Assembly: GCA_000310025.1 (NCBI GenBank)
Contig: FN649742.1
Span: 5,301,772 to 5,365,771, forward strand
DNA from: Ectocarpus siliculosus
Lineage: Eukaryota; Sar; Phaeophyceae; Ectocarpales; Ectocarpaceae
Direction: 5' to 3'
DNA length: 64,000 bases
The notes below the pieces were generated by a model, which was given only the letters and a program-made list of their open reading frames with translations, was not told the origin of the DNA and did no database searches. This document shows positions 57,701-64,000 of the stretch, piece by piece. The position numbers and the translations under genes are program-made. How positions within the stretch are numbered: position 1 is the first letter of the stretch; every line of letters begins with the position of its first letter.

Positions 57701-60680
57701 TCATGTCATGTCCTCTCATCGGTGGAAAAGGCCCGTGGTCGCCTTTTTCCTCTACGCACGTATGTATCATATGATTATCCGGGCTGACTTGTTTGTCGCT
57801 CCGGAGTACCAGGTATGCCGTAAAATAAGGTATGCATATGCTAAGTTTTTGGAACTTCGAATTTAGCAGCTGGAATTTGCAACTGGCTTATGTGGCTCCG
57901 TACTTTATGGTTGATGTTGACGGACGGAGTTCTGAGCAACTCCACCGCTCCCTGAGGGCGTGTCTTAACGTCCCTTTTCTGGACAGGGAACAGGGAACAG
58001 GGAACTCGGAATTATTGTCTAATTGGCTGGCCACACAAAAATAACTTTCCTGGAAACAAGAAATGCCACACACGTTTTCCCTGTTTGAGGTAGTTACGCC
58101 GCACAAAAAATTTAAGGAACAAGTTCATTAAAATCAGCCAACAGACTATAGGGAACGTGGAACACATGCTCTTCGGTGGCAATTCAGGACGTGGTGGGAT
58201 GTGTGTGATCACTCTCGGGCATGTGGCTGCCACAGGCTGCATGCTACCAGTTCAAGCAGTATACAAGCATTGCCGCCATCATTACGAGTCTCGCTTGGAC
58301 TCGCATGCAAAAAAAACGGCGGCGGATGGTCGCGAAGCCATTGTATGGGGGAACATAAAGTGTCAAAGAAACGGCAAGCTGCCATGGGCCACAACTCAAA
58401 AAGCAAGCCTTCCAGAGCACTGCTGTCGAGGGTGCGGATTGCATGACGAGCACCGCCTGTTCCTGCCGATACCTAGCACATGTATTTCATGTGCGCTCGT
58501 CAACAGGTTCCTTCGAAACCTACACCACCTCCTCCTTCCTCTATCCCCATTCGTCTTTCTGCATCCGATGGTTGTATTTGTTACCTTTGAGGACATGCGG
58601 GCCGCACGGGCGCGCTCAAGTGTTCCATGTTCCCTGGAAATGAGGTGTATGTCAAGACACAACGACACGGAACAGGGAACAGGGAATTCCGAGTTCCCTG
58701 TTCCCTGTTTGGTCTAGAGCGTTAAGACACGCCCCGTGAGACTGCTCTCCACGCGGGAGGGTATTGTTCCTACTTTAGCCACTTGCCAAGGTTTGTTTGG
58801 CAAAACCTGCAACAAGTGCACGAGAAGAACACGTTGTATGCATAGCGACCAGCGCATTATGAGAAGCACGCTGTCGTCATCTATCTCTTGTCAGAGGATA
58901 CAATCGTACCCTATTTCTACGGTAGTACTGCTGTATCGTGGAGTGACTGACTGACTGACTGACTTGTTCACTCACCGCATGTGTGAATCTCGCAGCAGCT
59001 GGGGCAGCAAAGAGATCCGTCGCAGAAGAGATCCCCAACACACCTGATGCATCACCACCACCACCACCACCAGTATCATCGCCGTCAACACAAAATAGGA
59101 TTACACAGCAGAGACGGAACATAGGCAGACAAGAAATTAATTGCCAGGGTTCTCACAAGTCTAGTACGAACGCGAACGGATGAGATATCGTATCGACAGC
59201 ACTACAGCAGTAGTAGTCAGAAAAGGCCGAAAACAACGGGCTGTGTGCCTCGAATCGTCGTGTTACACAATACCACGTACATTTCATGATACATGTGGTG
59301 CTCGTTTCATGTCCTCGTGAGCAAGAAACTCGGAGCGGTGCTCGGATGACAAACGTGAAGGACATACACAGCGAAAGTGCTAAATGCCACGTGCATTGGT
59401 GGCACTTTACTTTCGTTTTGGTCACTATTACGTGTATGCATGTAACATTTATATTTTAGATGCTGGGCGTTGTTTTGAAGCAGACGACAAGAAAAAAATC
59501 TTCATCGCCTCCCCACGCTGGTTCATGTTGTATGCAAATGCACACGCTCTACTAAAAAGTAAAAGTGGTCTTCATATTAAGTGAAGAGTGGGTGGGTGAG
59601 TGAGTGAGGCTAGCATAGGCGATAGATATTATAGTCTTCGCTCTTTCTCCCGGACAGCAGTGCGTCCGGCTTGACAGCTTGACAACAGTGGCACCAGGGG
59701 AAATGGGCTTCCTTCCGACTTCGTTCGGCTTGAGGATGGGAGGGAGGGAGGGAGGAACATGGTTACGGAATCTACCTCGGGACTAAGTTACAACGGAATT
59801 TATACGACTAAAAGACTAGATTAGAATGCGCACCATAAGCTCGTCAGAAAAAAGGCGGCATGGAGTCAGACTAGACCTATAGTCTACAGTGACAGCATTG
59901 GACTGCGAAGAGACAAGCCGCCACTGCTTTGCTCTCTGCCAGGCTTAGCCTTCCCTACCGATACTGCGACGGTTAGTGCCGTAACCACAACCACGAAAAA
60001 GAGCCACAATTACTTGGCGCCCCAGTCCGGCAACGAACTGCTGCTTTCGTTCATGTTGTTTACGTTTTCGGATCAAGACAATCAAGAGCTAAGTTTGACA
60101 GACAGCCTTGGAGACACACCTGTTGGCGCTCCTTAAGGGGCATGCCGCCAAAATAGTGTTGACAAAATAGTGTTGAGCAGCACTGTTATTTCAACGACAC
60201 GAGGCGCGGCAGCCGTAATGCGTACACTCTCCGGCTCAACCTACAGCAGTAGCTCTTAGCTGTGCCCCTTTCTCTCTCAACCAGTTCAGAGTTCGGAAGC
60301 AAAGAGTGCGAATAATGACCCGCACAACAGCTGCAGCAGCAGAGAACCTGAGCGGGTGTGTGGATATGACCTGATGTACCGAAGGTGTAGAAGATCAATC
60401 TTTAGGCAAGAGAATCCACGAGTAACGTCACTCTCTGGTGGCAAGGGAAGCGGCTGCTGTGAAGGCTGCTAACGACAACAACACAACAAGCCATGACTCA
60501 CGTTGAGCACACCAGGTGTCCGCAGGGCAGCAGCCTAGGAACAAGGTTGTTATTTCCTTTGACCTGGTAGTTGAAATACAGATAGCAGTTTGGGCAGCTC
60601 GTGAGATCCGCGTCCCCCGCCACCGGCGTCAGGCCTTGGGCCGCGGTGCCCATGGCCCTTGATCCCTGACGCTGCGCCAT
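35999..60680 (-). CDS. RING finger - calcineurin-type Ser/Thr phosphatase - EF-hand fusion protein
   Basis: One reading frame can be followed through 29 exons on the minus strand, every junction in phase, giving about 1,221 residues (stop at 37347-37349) or about 1,470 if the acidic 3' exon is spliced on. Order: RING-HC finger (29-76), Ser/Pro- and Gly-rich spacers, Cys/His knuckle (207-226), helices (237-301), PP2B catalytic domain (about 302-608), Ser-rich region (609-1103), EF-hand pair (1104-1190), acidic tail. The predicted activities are ubiquitin-ligase partner binding plus calcium-controlled dephosphorylation of Ser/Thr. The start is the ATG at 60680-60678, with GAA before it and GCG after. 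Plain calcineurin A is about 500 residues and has neither RING nor EF-hands, and PPEF/RdgC enzymes have EF-hands but a different catalytic type. The phosphatase is certain. The link to the RING exons rests on phase and absence of stops, so two adjacent genes remain possible. Confidence 0.85.
36253..36299. repeat. CTG/CAG trinucleotide repeat in the acidic 3' exon
   Basis: About 15 CTG units on the plus strand. Read on the minus strand in the exon frame they encode Ala. Such tracts are length-variable between individuals. Confidence 0.85.
37347..38697 (-). other. Phosphatase fusion gene, EF-hand pair
   Basis: Exons 38632-38697, 37915-38041 and 37347-37510. The second EF-hand loop is rebuilt across an intron as [12 protein letters not shown] (residues 1160-1171): Asp at 1, 3 and 5, Gly at 6, Ile at 8, Asp at 12, a canonical calcium loop. 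The first ([20 protein letters not shown]) keeps the helix pattern but lacks the ligands and is probably a structural partner. EF-hands on the same chain would let calcium act directly, where ordinary calcineurin needs a separate B subunit. The domain is followed by a basic stretch and an Asp/Ser run before the stop or splice. Confidence 0.85.
39064..40321. mobile_element. Foldback-type element with arms of about 520 bases, in a phosphatase gene intron
   Basis: The left arm (about 39064-39585) and right arm (about 39790-40321) are imperfect reverse complements through most of their length. Shared blocks include AACGACAC near the ends, TCGAAAAGCGACT, TGATTGGTCAA, ACCATGGCTGGCACA and GATCCAGCATGGT. 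The spacer between is about 200 bases. Many mismatches and small gaps suggest an old copy. No transposase frame was found, so it is probably a non-autonomous foldback DNA element. It lies wholly in the intron 38698-40720. I could not identify a convincing target duplication. Confidence 0.75.
41107..41172. repeat. TTCTC pentanucleotide repeat
   Basis: About a dozen TTCTC units in the intron between phosphatase exons 40907 and 41684. No coding effect. Confidence 0.9.
45598..45641. repeat. GTCAA pentanucleotide repeat beside a phosphatase exon
   Basis: About eight GTCAA units next to the exon at 45459-45594. On the minus strand the repeat (TTGAC) lies immediately before the acceptor. Confidence 0.9.
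46321..46675. repeat. ACGA and CACTC simple repeats
   Basis: An ACGA/ACGG tetranucleotide run at 46321-46361 and a CACTC run at 46644-46675, both in phosphatase introns. Confidence 0.85.
48856..49200. repeat. CAG run and TA/TC/CTCC compound repeat in phosphatase introns
   Basis: Nine CAG units at 48856-48882, and TA, TC then CTCC runs at 49147-49200. The second touches the donor of the exon at 49204-49393. Both are noncoding on the gene strand. Confidence 0.85.
52023..52070. other. Assembly gap, 48 N
   Basis: A run of 48 N directly at the left terminal repeat of the element at 52071-53244. The palindromic, repeated ends of that element are a likely cause of the failed join. It lies in an intron, so no exon is affected. 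The true length is unknown. Confidence 0.99.
52071..53244. mobile_element. Short inverted-repeat element rich in CCCGCCCTATA palindromes
   Basis: The left end begins right after the run of N with a block containing CAGTCGTAGGCCCTCTATAG. The right end carries the reverse complement (TAGAGGGCCTACGACTGTA), so these are terminal inverted repeats of about 30 bases. Inside both ends the motif CCCGCCCTATA or its complement occurs about ten times, often as the palindrome CCTATATAGG. At the right end a 26-base unit is duplicated exactly in tandem (53193-53218 and 53219-53244). The middle has only short frames with no match. Likely a non-autonomous DNA element in the intron between 51729 and 53275. Its outermost left base may lie in the gap. 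Confidence 0.7.
54501..56329 (-). other. Phosphatase fusion gene, linker and Cys/His knuckle exons
   Basis: Exons 56148-56329, 55324-55511 and 54501-54591. The first is Ser/Pro-rich, entered in phase 1 from the RING exon with an intact Glu codon. The second opens with a Gly-rich run (about 20 residues), then [16 protein letters not shown] and an acidic end, leaving in phase 2. The third completes a Cys codon and reads [20 protein letters not shown], giving C207-x4-C212-x10-C223-x2-H226, a plausible single-zinc CCCH knuckle similar in spacing to half of a B-box. RING plus B-box-like order would recall TRIM proteins, but I would not call a true B-box. Confidence 0.6.
57956..58734. mobile_element. 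779-base inverted-repeat element (MITE-like)
   Basis: A perfect 15-base terminal inverted repeat, GGGCGTGTCTTAACG at 57956-57970 and its complement at 58720-58734. Just inside, both ends carry GGGAACA-type repeats in opposite orientation, extending the inverted similarity to about 55 bases. At the right end a 16-base perfect hairpin arm pair (58671-58686 and 58694-58709) surrounds a 7-base loop. An open frame inside (58157-58717) matches no family. Probably a non-autonomous DNA transposon in the phosphatase intron between 56329 and 58976. No clear target duplication was found. Confidence 0.75.
58976..60680 (-). other. Phosphatase fusion gene, RING-HC finger (exons 60502-60680 and 58976-59043)
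   Basis: Exon 1 runs from the ATG and ends in ...CGHLVCS plus two bases. Exon 2 begins with the base completing Thr, then Cys. The junction falls inside the zinc-binding motif and restores it. Joined residues give C29-x2-C32-x20-C53-x-H55-x2-C58-x2-C61-x11-C73-x2-C76, a canonical RING-HC pattern, with flanking [13 protein letters not shown] typical of these domains. RING fingers bind E2 ubiquitin-conjugating enzymes. More cysteines follow (C77, C82). The two exons are separated by a 1.46 kb intron (59044-60501) in which I see no other coding signal. Confidence 0.85.
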
Positions 60681-62448
60681 TTCGCCTCTCCTATCGCTGC
60701 TCTGCTTCCCCTTCCCGATTCCAGCAGCAGCAGCGGCAGTGTTCCAAGCAGCTCTTCCCTCTTAGACTAATATTTTTAGCAGGCGCCCAGTGCAAGCGCA
60801 AACTGGTAATGCGTACTCCAAGGGCAGCAGGCCTTGAACCCTACCACGGCGAAAGGGAGAGCTAGAGAAGGGAAAGGGGATGGTGTACCCAGTCCCTAGA
60901 CCAGCCCCAGAACCGCTTGTTCTGCCGTATGTATGTAAAGGACTACAAACATACATATGTACCACGATGCGCGCGCTATGCTGGTGCACAAAAAACGCCT
61001 CCGAAAAAAAAAAAAAGCGGTGAAAATGTGATGTAAATGCACTTATTGGTGATGAGATACACCCAGCGCGTTTTGACGGCCTTCGTGTAGGGGTTGGTTG
61101 GAGAGGGGTCACGAGGCAGGTGGAATCGCAACAGCAATCGTCGTGCTTTACAAGACTTGTCCGCTGAAAACCAGAGCCGGTGACAGCAGTGACAATAAGG
61201 CACAACGGAAAGTTTTTTTTTTTTATCAGCTGCGGTGCCCGACACGACAGACACAAGCAAGCACGCTGTCTGTATTGGTGCCCGGAGGAACAGCAGAGTC
61301 GAAGGAAACCTCGAGAGAAGGCTCAACGAGGTGAGTTCGCTTCAAGCTTGCACACGTATTGATACTATGTAGTAGACCAGCAGGGTGATCAATGAAGTTA
61401 TCACTACACCCGTCCGGGTAAATGAAGTGTCCGTTCTTGCGGGGCAATCAATCACACCTCGTCGTCACGCTGGCAACGAGCCGAGCCTGCATTGATCTGC
61501 TTCATTCTGCCGTATCATCTCTGCTCATGTTCCCTGTCGTCCGTGCTCAATGATTACGCATAGGTTGAAAGCCGGAACGAAGCAGGTTTGCTTAGTTGGT
61601 GTCTGCGTTAGATATGGTATGATACAACCCAGGTGATTCTTGCGTTTGACTCCCCGAGCCTCACGCTCTGAGCGGGGGGTCAATACACTGCTGCTGTATG
61701 TGATGCGTGATTTTCACACCCAGCGCACACACACATGATTGGAGCTGACTTTAAGCGCTAGCTCCTACACCCCCACTTGATCCCGACCCTGAAAAAATCT
61801 AAGCTTGCCACTCGATCCCAACCCTGAAATTCTAGTCTGGAGCTTATTTTAGGACGGTGTCGCGTTTCGCTCGAGCAAGGTCACGCTGCGGAATAACTCT
61901 TACCGTGCTGCAGGTTGCTGAGATGCCACACACCCCGTACCGATTTTCGAAGCTCGATTACTCTTCAGCAAAGTGACCGACGGCGGCGCCAAAACCGAAA
62001 GGGATACCACACACCCCGTACCGATTTTCGAACCTCGGTTACTCTTCAGCATAGTGACCGACGGCGGCGCCAAAACCGAAAGGGTTACTTGTACGTACAT
62101 CCTTCTCGTCGGGGCTTTCCGAAAACGTAACATTTCCAGCTTTGAAGATGGGTCAAGGGGTGTGGTATCTTACGCAACCTGCGGTACGAGGACGGACGTG
62201 GTGTCCGGGCTGACGGACCCTGTATGCGACAAGATATCAGCTGTTGTGATGTGTTTTTTATGTTGCGAGTATGTCAGGAAATTATAAGGGTTGTGTTGTG
62301 TGCTACGGCTGGTTGCACGCCCCCCCTAACGGCGCACACCGCCTCAGGTTCATACAGCAGAACTCGTCAGTCGTTGCACGACTGCTGTCGGTTCTGACGC
62401 TGACGCAACTCTTTGCCTCCCATCAATCCGTGCTTGCGTCTCGTCTCG
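60681..62448. other. Spacer between divergent phosphatase-fusion and TOM1-like genes
   Basis: Must hold the promoters and 5' leaders of both genes, which point away from each other. Contents seen: the 81-base tandem duplication, a pair of related 20-base units at 61773 and 61808 (CCACTTGATCCCGACCCTGA type), and short A/T runs. No TATA-like box could be assigned with confidence. Confidence 0.5.
61926..62087. repeat. 81-base unit in two tandem copies
   Basis: Two adjacent copies (about 61926-62006 and 62007-62087) differ at only a few positions. The unit contains CCGTACCGATTTTCGA, TTACTCTTCAGCA and GTGACCGACGGCGGCGCC. The length is a multiple of three and the unit stays open on both strands, but no family is recognised. 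It lies in the spacer between two divergent genes. Confidence 0.85.
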
Positions 62449-62475
62449 ATGTGCCCCTTGGCCAGGGTTGAGAAG

Positions 62476-64000
62476 ATGAGTTCGGTACAGTTCCGCCTTT
62501 TTGTTGTGTGCGGTTTGGTCGGCCTGATCAACATCGTCCTCTTCTGCGCTTGCGGCATCGCGTTGGCGAGGGTGCTTCGAGCCGCGGCTAGAGATGCCTA
62601 CAGCAGTCCAAGGCGGCGACTGCTGGCGCTTGATGACGGAGCGGCGAGGCGGATGCCTGGCACGGTGATGGCAATGCTGGCGGCTTTTCGACCCTTCACC
62701 ACTCAGAAGGCGCTCCTGTCCATGTTGACGTTGTCGGCAGCACGTGAGTGCTGTGCAGTGGTTTGGAGGGGTGTTTTTGGTTCACCCGGCAGTGCTTGAA
62801 CGCGCGGCAGTGCTTTGTAGCTGTTGCTTCGTGGTGCGTGGATAATCCTTGACTGCTGGTGCTCGCCTGCAAGTAGTAGTGTTTCATTTGTCGTGTGTCG
62901 ATTTCTGGAAGGCGATTTAATCGGACCGGCCAAACGTTAGTGTTTTTCTTCCCTCCCCACAACACACAAGACACACATGATACAACAGCCGTGCGCGGGG
63001 ATACCGGCGGCGTTATCTTGTAGGGTGAACATGTTGCACCTATACACACGCATAGCATTGATGCAACAGATTTAGTAGCTGTTTCGAGTTCTAGGGAGCG
63101 GTACTGCTGGATTGCCGTGCCGATTCGACCTCCTGACACGTAAGCATACAGGAGTGCAAGCAAAGGCCTGCACGCCGAACAAGTTGGAAAGCCCATCGCC
63201 CTGCCCCGTATCCCATCCGTCGCCCCCTGAACGCAGTGAGCATCGCCTGGTCGGTGTTGGCGTACGAAGCGTGGGACCTTCTCCATGGGACACTGGATGT
63301 TTCTGTCAGCGTGGCCCTCCGTGTGGCCTTCTACGGCACAGATTTTTTTCTCGCCGCAACGACGTTCACGCTCTACACCATCCTCGCCAAATTTTGGGCA
63401 GACCTGGCCTTCTCCGCAAGGCAGGGGGCAGGCGCGTCGCGGCCATTGGGGGGGGGCGATGAGTACAGGTGAATATATAGCTTTGGCTACTAGGATGCGA
63501 ACGGAACCTGCAATTATCGTAGATAGTTAGAACTAGACGGAGAGCAGGAGACAGAAGTTTGTGCCTCCGCGTCCGGCTCACTTTTTTTTCATGATACTTC
63601 CAACGCCACAGTGATCCAGTAGTCTACGCAAGTTTCCATTGTAAGCAAACGTATTGGATACGGTATAGAATCGTCTAAGTTGGAGTTGGTGTTGGGGTCG
63701 GGTCTGCATCCCCCCTGCCTGATCTTTTTTCGTAGCACAGTGAGCGTACTTTATTTTTCTTTGCGAAGGCAGTCCCACTGATCCCCGTGGAAAGAAAGCA
63801 GTGTTCCGGTGGCGCGAACGCATGCTCAACATGCATATTTATTTCCTTGAGATTGACTTCAAAACCAGCGACGGCAACTTCTATTGATTGTCCTGATTGG
63901 CTTCGTACCGCAGGCCACGAGGGACGCCGACGCTAATCTGGAAGATCACGCGAGGCGTGCAGCGTGTCTCCAGCACCGTCGTGTTCGCAGCTGCTGCTCT
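62476..64000 (+). CDS. Multi-pass membrane protein, TOM1/TOM3/GPR137-like, cut by right edge
   Basis: Exons 62476-62743, 63237-63468 and 63914 to the end join in phase (1, then 2). Exon 1 has a hydrophobic segment (LFVVCGLVGLINIVLFCACG). Exon 2 has SIAWSVLAYEAWDLLHGTLD, a second membrane segment and FTLYTILAKFWADLAFSARQ. The Thr-(Phe/Tyr)-x3-(Leu/Ile)-x2-Phe-Trp-Ala-(Asp/Glu) pattern with a basic end is typical of the TOM1/TOM3/THH1 family and the animal GPR137 family, seven-pass proteins of vacuole or lysosome membranes. Exon 3 starts RPRGTPTLIWKITRGVQRVS, also membrane-like. An in-frame ATG at 62449 is an alternative start. The rest of the gene lies beyond 64000. The family call is by pattern. 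Confidence 0.65.

Noticed and set aside
58157-58717. Plus-strand frame of 186 codons inside the 779-base element
   Set aside because: No transposase motif and no recognisable family; runs into the terminal repeat itself.
1-64000. Virus-derived or LTR elements
   Set aside because: No reverse transcriptase, integrase, capsid or long terminal repeat pair was recognised anywhere in the window.

Overview
The window looks like nuclear DNA of a photosynthetic stramenopile, most likely brown-alga-like. The genes are cut into many short exons by introns of about 100 to 2,600 bases with ordinary GT/AG ends. Introns and spacers are full of simple repeats and small inverted-repeat elements. One gene has a signal-peptide exon ending in a Phe-containing motif of the kind used for import into a secondary red plastid. 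No bacterial operon, phage, CRISPR or rRNA signal was seen, and the organism call is an inference.

Layout. Bases 1-27630 (+) hold one giant gene, already running at the left edge, for a HECT E3 ubiquitin ligase of roughly 5,000 residues with two SPRY domains, a UBA domain, a Vps62-like module and a CUB-like module. Bases 27631-29408 are a spacer that may hold a SET-like fragment. Bases 29409-33362 (+) hold a complete seven-exon gene for a plastid DUF760 protein. Bases 33363-35998 are a spacer between convergent genes. Bases 35999-60680 (-) hold one gene of about 29 exons. Followed exon by exon, it encodes an N-terminal RING finger, a Cys/His knuckle, a complete calcineurin-type (PP2B) Ser/Thr phosphatase domain, a long Ser-rich region, a C-terminal EF-hand pair and an acidic tail. 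Three inverted-repeat elements sit in its introns, and a 48-base run of N lies beside one of them. Bases 60681-62448 are a spacer with an 81-base tandem duplication. From about 62476 (+) a multi-pass membrane protein gene (TOM1/TOM3/GPR137-like) runs off the right edge.

How they fit. Two of the four genes encode ubiquitin-ligase modules (HECT and RING). The RING is apparently fused to a calcium-regulated phosphatase. To my knowledge that RING-PP2B-EF-hand arrangement is not a standard architecture, and it is the strongest candidate for something undescribed here. Nothing in the sequence shows that the neighbouring genes act together.

Method. Exon ends were worked out by hand from splice-site sequence, reading-frame phase and protein-family fit. 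They are consistent in phase across nearly all junctions but have no transcript support.
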